This document shows, piece after piece, positions 6,254 to 15,118 of a DNA stretch of 64,000 nt (positions are counted from its first letter, which is position 1; each line of letters opens with the position of its first letter). The notes under the pieces are model-generated. The model saw only the letters and a list, made by a program, of their open reading frames with translations, had not been told where the DNA came from and ran no database searches. This DNA comes from Blautia sp. (GTDB lineage Bacteria > Bacillota > Clostridia > Lachnospirales > Lachnospiraceae), in contig JARIAR010000038.1 of the NCBI GenBank assembly GCA_029257805.1, positions 1-64,000 of the forward strand, in the 5' to 3' direction. The position numbers and the translations under genes were made by a program.

Positions 6254-8878
6254 TTATTTATTGTTGATAGCTGCCTGTGCTGCTGCAAGACGAGCGATCG
6301 GAACACGGAATGGAGAGCAGGAAACGTAGTCCAGACCAATCTTATGGCAGAATTCTACGGATGTCGGGTCACCGCCGTGCTCACCACAGATACCAATATG
6401 AAGGTTCGGGTTAACCGGTTTTCCTAATTTGATAGCTGTTTCCATTAATTTACCAACACCGATCTGATCGAGTTTTGCGAATGGATCGTTCTCGAAGATC
6501 TTAGCGTCATAGTATGCATTCAGGAACTTACCAGCGTCATCACGGGAGAATCCGTATGTCATCTGTGTAAGGTCGTTTGTACCAAAGCAGAAGAAGTCTG
6601 CTTCTTTTGCGATTTCGTCAGCAGTAAGAGCTGCTCTCGGAATTTCGATCATAGTACCAACTTCATATTTCAGATCAGAACCTGCTGCTGCGATTTCAGC
6701 ATCTGCTGTTTCAACAACTGCTTTCTTCACATATTTCAGCTCTTTTACATCGCCTACTAATGGAATCATGATCTCTGGGCAAACATTCCAGTCAGCGTGT
6801 GCTTTCTTTACATTGATAGCTGCACGAATAACTGCTTTTGTCTGCATTTTTGCGATTTCCGGATAAGTTACAGCAAGACGGCATCCACGATGTCCCATCA
6901 TTGGGTTGAACTCATGAAGAGAATCGATGATTGTTTTGATCTGTTCTACTGTTTTACCCTGAGAATCAGCAAGTTTCTTAATATCTTCCTCTGTTGTAGG
7001 AACAAATTCATGAAGCGGCGGATCCAGGAAACGGATAGTAACCGGGTTACCTTCAAGAGCTTCATATAATTTTTCGAAATCACTCTGCTGTTCCGGAAGG
7101 ATTTTTTCAAGAGCTGCTTCTCTTTCTTCCAGTGTTTCAGCACAGATCATTTCACGGAATGCATCGATTCTGTTGCCTTCGAAGAACATATGCTCTGTAC
7201 GGCAAAGACCAATACCTTCTGCACCTAACTCACGAGCTTTTTTAGCGTCTGCCGGAGTATCAGCGTTTGTACGAACCTTAAGAGTTCTGTATTTATCAGC
7301 CCATCCCATGATTCTTCCGAATTCACCTGCGATTGTAGCGTCTACAGTCGGGATGATACCATCATAAATTTTACCTGTGGAACCATCAAGAGAAATGAAA
7401 TCTCCTTCATGATATTCTTTTCCAGCAAGTGTGAATTTTTTGTTTTCTTCATCCATAGCGATATCGCCACATCCGGATACACAGCATGTTCCCATACCAC
7501 GAGCAACAACAGCTGCGTGAGATGTCATACCACCACGAACTGTCAGGATACCCTGAGCAGATTTCATACCTGTAATATCTTCTGGAGATGTTTCAAGACG
7601 AACAAGAACAACTTTTTCTCCTCTTGCAGCCCATTCTACAGCGTCATCTGCTGTGAATACGATTTTACCGCAAGCAGCTCCCGGAGAAGCACCAAGTGCT
7701 TTTGCAACTGGTTCAGCAGCTTTCAGAGCAGCAGCGTCGAACTGTGGATGAAGCAGTGTATCCAGGTTACGTGGATCGATCATTGCAACTGCTTCTTCTT
7801 CTGTTCTCATACCTTCGTCTACGAGATCACAAGCGATCTTCAGAGCAGCCTGAGCTGTTCTCTTACCGTTACGTGTCTGGAGCATATACAGTTTACCATG
7901 TTCAACAGTAAACTCCATATCCTGCATATCTCTGTAGTGTTTTTCCAGAGTATTGCAAACTTCTTTGAACTGTACGAATGCTTCCGGGAATTTTTCTTCC
8001 ATTTCGGAAATGTGCATAGGTGTACGAACACCAGCAACAACGTCTTCACCCTGTGCATTTGTAAGGAATTCTCCAAACAGACCATTTTCACCTGTAGCTG
8101 GGTCACGTGTAAATGCAACACCTGTACCACAGTCATCACCCATGTTACCAAATGCCATCATCTGTACGTTTACAGCAGTACCCCAGGAATATGGGATATC
8201 GTTGTCACGACGATAAACATTTGCTCTCGGGTTATCCCAGGAACGGAATACGGCTTTGATTGCACCCATTAACTGTTCTTTAGGATCAGCCGGGAAGTCT
8301 GCACCGATTTTTTCTTTGTATTCAGCTTTGAACTGATTTGCAAGTTCTTTTAAATCTTCAGCAGTCAGATCAACGTCCTGTGTAACACCTCTGTCAGCTT
8401 TCATCTTATCGATGAGCTCTTCGAAGTATTTTTTACCAACTTCCATAACTACATCAGAGTACATCTGAATAAATCTTCTATAGCAGTCCCATGCCCAACG
8501 AGCATTGTTGGATTTCTCAGCCAGAACTTCAACAACTTCTTCATTTAAACCAAGGTTCAGGATAGTATCCATCATACCTGGCATAGATGCTCTAGCACCG
8601 GAACGAACGGAAACAAGCAAAGGATTTTCTTTGTCACCGAATTTCTTTCCGGTAACTCCTTCCATTTTTGTGATAGCTTCCATGATCTGAGCCATGATCT
8701 CATCGTTGATCTGTCTTCCATCTTCATAGTACTGTGTACAAGCTTCAGTTGTGATTGTGAAGCCCTGCGGTACCGGAAGACCCAGGCTTGTCATTTCAGC
8801 AAGGTTAGCACCTTTACCACCCAGAAGGTTTCTCATTGTTGCATTACCTTCTGTAAACATGTAAACCCATTTTGCCAT
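6254..8878 (-). CDS. ppdK: Pyruvate, phosphate dikinase
   Basis: Cytoplasmic enzyme interconverting pyruvate, ATP and Pi with phosphoenolpyruvate, AMP and PPi. The chosen 874-residue protein has the normal family length. It shows an N-terminal nucleotide-binding domain (MFTEGNATMRNLLGGKGANLAEM), the phosphohistidine swivel domain (GGMTSHAAVVARGMG, histidine near residue 455) and a C-terminal PEP-binding barrel ending with FGTNDLTQMTYGFSRDD and GICGEHGG. An upstream in-frame start at 8938 exists, but ATG 8878 (MAKWVYMF) follows AGGAGG and matches family N-termini. It is monocistronic behind its own promoter. With the nearby PPi-dependent phosphofructokinase it suggests PPi-linked glycolysis. 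Confidence 0.97.
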   Translation of the reverse strand: MAKWVYMFTEGNATMRNLLGGKGANLAEMTSLGLPVPQGFTITTEACTQYYEDGRQINDEIMAQIMEAITKMEGVTGKKFGDKENPLLVSVRSGARASMPGMMDTILNLGLNEEVVEVLAEKSNNARWAWDCYRRFIQMYSDVVMEVGKKYFEELIDKMKADRGVTQDVDLTAEDLKELANQFKAEYKEKIGADFPADPKEQLMGAIKAVFRSWDNPRANVYRRDNDIPYSWGTAVNVQMMAFGNMGDDCGTGVAFTRDPATGENGLFGEFLTNAQGEDVVAGVRTPMHISEMEEKFPEAFVQFKEVCNTLEKHYRDMQDMEFTVEHGKLYMLQTRNGKRTAQAALKIACDLVDEGMRTEEEAVAMIDPRNLDTLLHPQFDAAALKAAEPVAKALGASPGAACGKIVFTADDAVEWAARGEKVVLVRLETSPEDITGMKSAQGILTVRGGMTSHAAVVARGMGTCCVSGCGDIAMDEENKKFTLAGKEYHEGDFISLDGSTGKIYDGIIPTVDATIAGEFGRIMGWADKYRTLKVRTNADTPADAKKARELGAEGIGLCRTEHMFFEGNRIDAFREMICAETLEEREAALEKILPEQQSDFEKLYEALEGNPVTIRFLDPPLHEFVPTTEEDIKKLADSQGKTVEQIKTIIDSLHEFNPMMGHRGCRLAVTYPEIAKMQTKAVIRAAINVKKAHADWNVCPEIMIPLVGDVKELKYVKKAVVETADAEIAAAGSDLKYEVGTMIEIPRAALTADEIAKEADFFCFGTNDLTQMTYGFSRDDAGKFLNAYYDAKIFENDPFAKLDQIGVGKLMETAIKLGKPVNPNLHIGICGEHGGDPTSVEFCHKIGLDYVSCSPFRVPIARLAAAQAAINNK

Positions 8879-8944
8879 TTTACATTTTCCTCCTATTTTT
8901 TTGTTCTTTAAACACATTTCTATATGTTTTATACGCACATAATC

Positions 8945-8973
8945 ATTTTATAGATTTCTTCTCCATTAGTCAA
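8945..8973 (-). promoter_or_regulatory. SigA-type promoter of ppdK
   Basis: TTGACT and TAAAAT with a 17-base spacer on the minus strand, leaving a leader of about 60 bases before ATG 8878. Confidence 0.7.
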
Positions 8974-9036
8974 GGCAAATATACCAAAAAAGGGGAAAAA
9001 CTTCTGTCAAATATTCAAAACCCCTGTTATTCTGCC

Positions 9037-9074
9037 AAAAAAGAGCATATCTGTCAAAAGATATACTCTCTTTT
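9037..9074 (-). terminator. Terminator of the phosphofructokinase gene
   Basis: Minus-strand stem built from AAGAGAGTATATC and GATATGCTCTT with a short loop, followed by T residues, directly after the stop codon at 9092. Confidence 0.75.
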
Positions 9075-9091
9075 AGCATTTTTATAATTCT

Positions 9092-10345
9092 TTATTTATT
9101 CCGCTTTTTTGTATTAAGTACAAGATGACGCGGAAGACCATTTACCATAATCGGCTGATAATCTCCCTGGATCAGCGGCTTTATATAATCAATAAAATCT
9201 TTTGTTACATAAGAAGCATCCTTGTTCATCCAGTTTCTGGGAACAAGCTTCTCTTCATTGGCAATACGATGTACATCATAAATTCCCGTTGCAGACATAT
9301 AAGGATCGTCGGAGACACGATCGATCACCACCATTTTTCCTGTATCCCCTTCATCTGCTGCTTTTACAGCTGCTCCTCCTACCATAAAAGCTTCATCAAT
9401 ATCTACTCTTGAAGCCATATGAGAAGCACTTCTCTGAAGGGTAGAAAGTTCTACTGCACGGGTTTTGCATCCGCATTCTGCTGCCAGGAAATTAGCAAGA
9501 TAAGTAGCGGTTCCCTGAAGCTGCTTATGACCAAAAGCATCTACATAATCCCCTGCATTTCCCAGTTCACATACATATCTTCCATCCGCAAGTTTAATTC
9601 CTTCTGAAACCGCAATGACAACAGAAGATTTTTTCTTCAAAAGCTCTTTTACCTTTACAAGAAAACGCTCAATATCAAAAGGTACTTCCGGAAGATAGAT
9701 GAGATCCGGTCCATCACAGTCTTCTGTCTTAGCAAGTGCAGTTGCGCCGGTCAGCCATCCTGCATTACGTCCCATGATTTCCATAATGGTAATCATATTT
9801 TTCTTATATGTCAGCCCCTGCGCATCACGTATCACTTCTTTTGTAGAAGCCCCTATATACTTCGCAGCACTTCCAAATCCGGGAGTATGATCCGTAAGAG
9901 CCAAATCATTGTCAATTGTCTTTGGAACACCAAGGAACTTCTGTTTCTGCCCGGTAAGGATTGCATAATCTGATAATTTTTTTATGGTATCCATGGAATC
10001 GTTTCCACCGATATAAATAAACGCTTCAATATCAAGCTTATTTAAAATCTCAAAAAGTTTTTCATAGATTGCCCTGTCCTCATGAATCTCCGGAAGTTTA
10101 TATCGACAGGAACCTAAAAAAGCAGATGGTGTTCTTTTTAAAAGCTCAATATCAAGTTCCGAGTGGATCTGTGTGGACAAATCAATATATTGTTCATCTA
10201 AAAGTCCCTGAACCCCATGTAACATACCATACACTTTATCAAATCCACGTTCAATGGCATTCTTATATACACCTGCCAGACTGGAATTAATAACAGAAGT
10301 TGGACCTCCTGACTGCCCTACAATGATATTTCTCTTTTTTGCCAT
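9092..10345 (-). CDS. pfp: PPi-dependent (diphosphate) 6-phosphofructokinase
   Basis: Phosphorylates fructose 6-phosphate, probably with PPi rather than ATP. The 417-residue protein has VGQSGGPTSVIN at the N-terminus, GGNDSMDTIKKL (the position that reads GGDGS in ATP enzymes), PKTIDNDLALTDH with the catalytic aspartate, and MEIMGRNAGWLTG. A first ATG at 10354 sits on top of the AGGAGG site, so the second ATG (MAKKRN, 10345) is the likely start. Own promoter and terminator make it monocistronic. PPi specificity is inferred from the GGNDS motif; a PPi/ATP switch cannot be excluded. Confidence 0.93.
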   Translation of the reverse strand: MAKKRNIIVGQSGGPTSVINSSLAGVYKNAIERGFDKVYGMLHGVQGLLDEQYIDLSTQIHSELDIELLKRTPSAFLGSCRYKLPEIHEDRAIYEKLFEILNKLDIEAFIYIGGNDSMDTIKKLSDYAILTGQKQKFLGVPKTIDNDLALTDHTPGFGSAAKYIGASTKEVIRDAQGLTYKKNMITIMEIMGRNAGWLTGATALAKTEDCDGPDLIYLPEVPFDIERFLVKVKELLKKKSSVVIAVSEGIKLADGRYVCELGNAGDYVDAFGHKQLQGTATYLANFLAAECGCKTRAVELSTLQRSASHMASRVDIDEAFMVGGAAVKAADEGDTGKMVVIDRVSDDPYMSATGIYDVHRIANEEKLVPRNWMNKDASYVTKDFIDYIKPLIQGDYQPIMVNGLPRHLVLNTKKRNK

Positions 10346-10382
10346 GATAATCATCCTCCTCTACGCCGGCCTATAATAGTTA

Positions 10383-10411
10383 ATTTTAACAATCACATCC
10401 AGTTAAGTCAA
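10383..10411 (-). promoter_or_regulatory. SigA-type promoter of the phosphofructokinase gene
   Basis: TTGACT and TAAAAT with a 17-base spacer, about 38 bases upstream of ATG 10345. I saw no hairpin terminator for the polysaccharide operon in 10412-10488, so operon read-through into this gene is possible. Confidence 0.7.
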
Positions 10412-10488
10412 GGATTTATTGTGCGTTTTTATTTATTTTTTTATGTTTTTCCGCAAATTTATAGTTATTTTGTCGGTTTGTGTACAAG

Positions 10489-11577
10489 TCACATATAAAA
10501 CTCTTTATACCATTCTGCAAATTTTCGGATTCCGCTTCTTAAATCTGTATCTGGTTTAAAATGAAAATCTTCTTCCAGGGTACTTGTATCTGCATAAGTT
10601 ATAGGAACGTCTCCCGGCTGCATGGGTACCAGTTCTTTATGACTCTCAAAATCATAATTTTCCGGCAAAACACCTGCCTTAACCAATTCCTGCTGCAAAA
10701 TATCTACAAAATCAAGAAGATTTTCCGGATGATTATTTCCAATATTATACACGTTATAAGGAGGAAGAGGCAGACCGTCTTCTCCGTTTCTTTTTTCCGG
10801 AGCAGCCTGCATGACACGTTTCACTCCTTCTACAATATCATCTATGTAAGTAAAATCTCTTTTACAGTTCCCATAATTAAAAATTTTAATAGTCTCATTA
10901 TTACGAAGCTTATCTGCAAAACCAAAATAAGCCATATCCGGGCGTCCTGCCGGACCGTATACTGTAAAAAACCTCAAGCCTGTAGAAGGAATGTTGTATA
11001 ACTTACTGTAAGCATGAGCCATTAACTCGTTGCTTTTCTTTGTAGCCGCATACAAACTAACCGGATGATCTACCTTATCCTCTACAGAATAGGGAACTTT
11101 TTTATTGCTTCCATAAACAGAGGAAGAACTTGCATATACCAAGTGTTCTACACCAGGATTTCCATTATCATAAGAATGACGGCAGGCTTCCAAGATATTA
11201 TAGAATCCAATAATATTTGATTCCATATAAACATCCGGATTTGTAATAGAATAACGAACACCTGCCTGTGCAGCAAGATTTACAACTATCTGGGGTTTAT
11301 ATTGATCAAAAACAGCCTCTATCACATTTTTATCTGCAATGGTGTTTTGGATAAATTCCCAGGAAGATCCCGGACATGCTTTTACGGCTTCCTCAATTTC
11401 TTTTAAACGGTATCTCTTTATGGAAACATCATAATAATCATTTAAATTGTCAATTCCTACAATTTTTATAGATGGAATTGAGCGAAAAAGCTCCAAAGCC
11501 AGATTCGCCCCGATAAAACCTGCTGCTCCAGTTATCAAAACCGTTTTCTTTGTTAATGTTACATTTATTTTTTTCAT
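10489..11577 (-). CDS. NAD-dependent nucleotide-sugar epimerase (UDP-glucuronate 4-epimerase-like)
   Basis: This 362-residue short-chain dehydrogenase-type enzyme is last in the polysaccharide operon. It has the Rossmann motif TGAAGFIGANLA near residue 17, IDNLNDYYD, NLAAQAGVRYSI, the serine motif SSSSVYG and the catalytic YAATKKSNE, then FFTVYGPAGRPDMA. AQAGVRYS and the GRPDMA region are typical of UDP-glucuronate 4-epimerases, which supply UDP-galacturonic acid. A galacturonic-acid-containing glycan is therefore likely; exact substrate specificity is inferred from family resemblance only. Confidence 0.88.
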   Translation of the reverse strand: MKKINVTLTKKTVLITGAAGFIGANLALELFRSIPSIKIVGIDNLNDYYDVSIKRYRLKEIEEAVKACPGSSWEFIQNTIADKNVIEAVFDQYKPQIVVNLAAQAGVRYSITNPDVYMESNIIGFYNILEACRHSYDNGNPGVEHLVYASSSSVYGSNKKVPYSVEDKVDHPVSLYAATKKSNELMAHAYSKLYNIPSTGLRFFTVYGPAGRPDMAYFGFADKLRNNETIKIFNYGNCKRDFTYIDDIVEGVKRVMQAAPEKRNGEDGLPLPPYNVYNIGNNHPENLLDFVDILQQELVKAGVLPENYDFESHKELVPMQPGDVPITYADTSTLEEDFHFKPDTDLRSGIRKFAEWYKEFYM

Positions 11578-11614
11578 CTTTCCTACTCCATCCTGAAAAT
11601 AATTTCAACCAAAA

Positions 11615-12940
11615 TCATATAATTACTGTATTCACTTCAGCAGCGTACTCTTCCATTGTCCTGACAATCGTCTTTGTTACTTTTTCCTCAATGTATGCAT
11701 GTTTTCCGCCATTTTCAACAGCCTTTACAAAAGCCACAATTTCATATCGGATTCCCTCACCATCTAACTGGTAAAAGTATCTTCTATTATCATTTTGATT
11801 TTCGTATCTGATTTCAAAATAATCTGTTTTCCACCATGGTGCAGGAACATATACATACCCTTTTGTACCGGATATAATCAATTCTCCCTCTGATTTTACA
11901 CCATCCCCTACTTTCACAGAAGCCACTGCATTCTTATAAACAAAAGAAAACTTAGAAAATATATCTCTTTTTCGTTCTTTATCCGCATATTTTACAGCAA
12001 GCCTTTTTTCTCTATAATCAGTTCCCAAAATCTGCAGAACCGGCAGCAGACCAGTTGGACCCCACTCATGTATTCCCCGCCACCGATACGTATCTTCTTT
12101 GCTCTGAAGACTTGTACACGTAGCATCTACAGAGGTAATCTCTCCTATTACTCCGCCTTTAAGCAATAATAATAATCTCGCATACGCTGTAACATACGCT
12201 GTTTTCATAGCTTCCATGAAAACCAGATTTTTTGTTTTAGCCAACTCAGATAATTCTTCATATTCATCCACGTTTAAAGTTACGGGAGATTCACACAAAA
12301 CATGTTTTCCCTTCATCAGGGCCTTTTTTATATCTTTATAATGATTTTCCGGCAATGTCCGGATATAAACAGCTTCAACATTCTCCAGCAATTCATCATA
12401 ATCACTGGTAATAAGCGGTAATTTTTTAATAGCATCAGACATGATATGAAGCTGATTTGTACAAATCCCTCCAACATGTATTCCATTTACAAAGACACAT
12501 TCTTTATAAAATTTATTCAGGAATTCCGTATCCCCAACAAGGCCAATAGAAATAGCTCTTTTTGCCTCTCGCAATTCAGAACTGGAAATGCCTTGAGTTC
12601 GTTCCAGATATACAACATCACAATATCTTTTTAAATAATCGAATTTGCCAACCCAATCCGATCCAACGGTAAATATATCAACATCATATTTTATGATGTC
12701 GTTAATTTTCTGCCCTTCATATTCCTCAATAATGATTTTATCCGCAATACCTGTAGCTTCCACAGCTTTCACTCGTTCAATCAATGATTGCTGTACATTT
12801 ATTTTTCCTCGCGTTTTATCAAAATCATCTGCCGTTACACCTACAATAAGATAATCTCCCAGTTCTTTAGCCCGTTCAAGAAGTCTGATATGTCCCCGAT
12901 GCAATAAATCATAGGTACCATATGTAATTACTTTTATCAT
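11615..12940 (-). CDS. Fusion of TagD-like cytidylyltransferase and Gfo/Idh/MocA-like oxidoreductase
   Basis: A 441-residue two-domain protein. Residues 1-125 are a glycerol-3-phosphate-cytidylyltransferase-type domain with GTYDLLHRGH (HxGH at 14-17) and RTQGISSSELR (114-124), which activates a phosphorylated alcohol as a CDP derivative. Residues about 130-441 resemble Gfo/Idh/MocA NAD-dependent oxidoreductases (GLVGD near 133, VYIRTLPENHYKDIKKALMKG, then the C-terminal beta-sheet domain). At the usual EKP catalytic motif the sequence is CESP (216-219), so the lysine is serine. It lies 17 bases downstream of the class V aminotransferase gene. A pathway making a CDP-linked, possibly amino, polyol or related group for the glycan is inferred; substrate is unknown. 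Confidence 0.85.
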   Translation of the reverse strand: MIKVITYGTYDLLHRGHIRLLERAKELGDYLIVGVTADDFDKTRGKINVQQSLIERVKAVEATGIADKIIIEEYEGQKINDIIKYDVDIFTVGSDWVGKFDYLKRYCDVVYLERTQGISSSELREAKRAISIGLVGDTEFLNKFYKECVFVNGIHVGGICTNQLHIMSDAIKKLPLITSDYDELLENVEAVYIRTLPENHYKDIKKALMKGKHVLCESPVTLNVDEYEELSELAKTKNLVFMEAMKTAYVTAYARLLLLLKGGVIGEITSVDATCTSLQSKEDTYRWRGIHEWGPTGLLPVLQILGTDYREKRLAVKYADKERKRDIFSKFSFVYKNAVASVKVGDGVKSEGELIISGTKGYVYVPAPWWKTDYFEIRYENQNDNRRYFYQLDGEGIRYEIVAFVKAVENGGKHAYIEEKVTKTIVRTMEEYAAEVNTVII

Positions 12941-12957
12941 ACCTTCCCCTCCTTAAA

Positions 12958-14031
12958 CTAAATAAGACCTCGTTTTTGCATATCCTTCAATGCCTGGATC
13001 AAAGAATCATTATCTTCTTTTGTCAAGGCGCCTATATGACCTACACGCAGCACATAATCTTTCAATTTCCCTCCGTTAGGACAAATCCATATATCATATT
13101 CATCTTTTAATGTAATAAAAATATCATAAGCAGAAGCAGTGGTAGGGTGCAAAGGTGTTACTGCGTTAGACATAGATTCTGAAATTATCTCAAAGGGAAG
13201 CTCTTTTATTTTTTTTCTAAAATCTTGTGCCAAATCTGCAATTCTGGATATTTCCTCTTGAACACCGCCCATATTTTCAATCGCATTTAAACGGCAGTTA
13301 ATTTGGCGGAGCGTTCCTACTGCCGGTGTAAACGGTGTCTGTCCCCGTTCTCCGTTTTTTAACGCATCTTTTAAATCAAAATACATACAGGATGTAGAAC
13401 CTGCTTCAATTTTTTCAATTGCCTTTTTGTCCAATACAAGAATGGAAATTCCCGGAGGGCAGGCAAGCGCCTTTTGAGAACTGGTAATCATAACATTCAC
13501 CTTTAAAGATGCCATATCAAAATCATCTGCTAAAAATGAACTAATTGCATCTACGATTAAAAACATGTGGTTTCTTTCACAAAATTCACTAATTAGATTC
13601 ATGTCATAGTGAACTCCCGTGGAAGTTTCATGTACATTTACAAGAAATGCAGTATACCCTTTGCGCTCATATGGCATAAGATGCTCCGGTTTTAATGCTT
13701 TTCCAGTTTCCATAACAATTTCAGAGTATGGAATATTATGGATTTGGCACAAACGAACAAAGCGCTGTCCAAAAGCTCCGCCATTTACAATAAGAACCTT
13801 ATCGTTTACAGTAAGGGTATTCATAACAGCCGCTTCCATTCCGGCAGTCCCGGATCCTGTAAGAAAAACAGCTCTTGCATCTTCAGGCGCTTTTGCAAAT
13901 TTTTTTATTAATTTCTCATTTTCCAGCATAACATCCGAAAATTCTGCTGTTCGAAAATAAGGAACTTGCTCAGCCCCGATAGAACATACTTCCTGGCTTG
14001 ACTGAACAGGTCCAACCGTAAAATTTTTCAT
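12958..14031 (-). CDS. Class V PLP-dependent aminotransferase (2-aminoethylphosphonate transaminase-like)
   Basis: This 357-residue fold-type I enzyme begins MKNFTVGPVQ, as in alanine-glyoxylate and 2-aminoethylphosphonate-pyruvate transaminases. It shows TGSGTAGMEAAV (cofactor phosphate), VNVHETSTGV, VDAISSF and the PLP lysine in SSQKALACPPG (K187). It is inside the polysaccharide operon, 26 bases before the sulfotransferase-like gene on the map and 17 bases upstream of the cytidylyltransferase fusion. No phosphoenolpyruvate mutase or phosphonopyruvate decarboxylase is present in the window, so phosphonate use is unproven. It may instead aminate an aldehyde or ketone precursor of the CDP-activated group. 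Confidence 0.85.
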   Translation of the reverse strand: MKNFTVGPVQSSQEVCSIGAEQVPYFRTAEFSDVMLENEKLIKKFAKAPEDARAVFLTGSGTAGMEAAVMNTLTVNDKVLIVNGGAFGQRFVRLCQIHNIPYSEIVMETGKALKPEHLMPYERKGYTAFLVNVHETSTGVHYDMNLISEFCERNHMFLIVDAISSFLADDFDMASLKVNVMITSSQKALACPPGISILVLDKKAIEKIEAGSTSCMYFDLKDALKNGERGQTPFTPAVGTLRQINCRLNAIENMGGVQEEISRIADLAQDFRKKIKELPFEIISESMSNAVTPLHPTTASAYDIFITLKDEYDIWICPNGGKLKDYVLRVGHIGALTKEDNDSLIQALKDMQKRGLI

Positions 14032-14056
14032 ATTCCGTCCCTCTCATTCCTGTAAT

Positions 14057-15106
14057 TTATCTGTCAAAGTACCCTGTCTCTGTTACGTCTAATCCTTCTA
14101 CAGAATCTTTTGAATACTTTTCAAAAGGAAACAGATACTCTCCCAGTTTCTTTTCTATATAATCTATTTCTTCTTTTTTTCCATATTCTTTCCATAACTG
14201 GGTGTTATGAACAGAACGTTTCGGATTTAACATTGAAAAAGAATTTTTATGATCTGCTGGCTGCAGTCCTGTAAATTCTTCAATTTTTTTTACTGTATTA
14301 GAGTAATCATATATAAGATCTTCAAAATTAATCTTTATCACCTGCGGTGCGCTAAAGCTGTCTCTTCCTCTTTCTGTATGAGTAAAAAGGAACCAGTCAC
14401 AAAAAGCTTCTACGGATTCCGTAGGAACGATCGGATCATGAAGCAGCACTGCCGAAACAAATAAATCCCTGGGATCTCTGTCTACTACAATTACGCAAAT
14501 ATCCTCAAAATACCGAAGACATTTTTCCATGTTTGTAGAAGGCACAATCTGATCTACTAAAAGATATGGCTTTTTATCTGTATTTGCTTCCTGAAACAAT
14601 GACTTTACATATTTTTTAGTACAACTTAAAAATTTCTCTTCTGTTGGATACGCACAATACATAAATTCATTTTCCAAAACACTTCTCTTTTTCTTTGTTA
14701 ATTTTCGAATAATCTTATTTTCCAAGCGTTTTCTATAATAAAAGAAAAGTCCCTTATCATAGTAATCATAGAAATCATGTCCTTTATATTTTAAATCTGT
14801 CAGTTCCTCAACATATTCATTTGTAAGACGCATATACTGTCCATTAAAAAAGGGCTCATACCGTTTATTAAACCATTTTCCTGCATTAAATCTGGATAAT
14901 CTTAAAAATCTTTTTACAGCATGATTGGAATTATCTCGATTATGGTTATCAATTAAATTATATTCCAAATCCATAACTCCATCTGTGTCATGAAGAAACC
15001 GAAACTCATATCTCGTTAATGAATGCACAGTATCATATTCAGAAATCAGGTCTGTAACTGCACTGGAACCTGTATTTCGAAAACTCGCACATGAAATAAT
15101 CTTCAT
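14057..15106 (-). CDS. Sulfotransferase-family protein
   Basis: This 349-residue cytoplasmic protein has an N-terminal P-loop-like 5'-phosphosulfate-binding motif (SCASFRNTGSSAVTDLI, residues 5-21) and a 3'-phosphate motif VIVVDRDPRDLFVS (about 205-218), the signature pair of PAPS-dependent sulfotransferases. The middle is charged and aromatic with no membrane span. Location among glycosyltransferases suggests it sulfates a sugar or lipid-linked repeat unit. No PAPS-synthesis genes are in the window. Family assignment is fairly secure, the acceptor is unknown. Confidence 0.75.
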   Translation of the reverse strand: MKIISCASFRNTGSSAVTDLISEYDTVHSLTRYEFRFLHDTDGVMDLEYNLIDNHNRDNSNHAVKRFLRLSRFNAGKWFNKRYEPFFNGQYMRLTNEYVEELTDLKYKGHDFYDYYDKGLFFYYRKRLENKIIRKLTKKKRSVLENEFMYCAYPTEEKFLSCTKKYVKSLFQEANTDKKPYLLVDQIVPSTNMEKCLRYFEDICVIVVDRDPRDLFVSAVLLHDPIVPTESVEAFCDWFLFTHTERGRDSFSAPQVIKINFEDLIYDYSNTVKKIEEFTGLQPADHKNSFSMLNPKRSVHNTQLWKEYGKKEEIDYIEKKLGEYLFPFEKYSKDSVEGLDVTETGYFDR

Positions 15107-15118
15107 AGTTCTTACCTC

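Noticed and set aside
7409..8272. Long plus-strand open frame of 287 codons antisense to ppdK
   Set aside because: Its codon pattern mirrors the strongly coding minus strand. It is Cys/Ser/Thr-rich with no domain resemblance and no ribosome binding site.
12958..14031. Complete phosphonate biosynthesis pathway around the PhnW-like transaminase
   Set aside because: No PEP mutase or phosphonopyruvate decarboxylase is present in the window, and the nearby cytidylyltransferase is TagD-like rather than MobA-like, so the name phosphonate locus is not supported.
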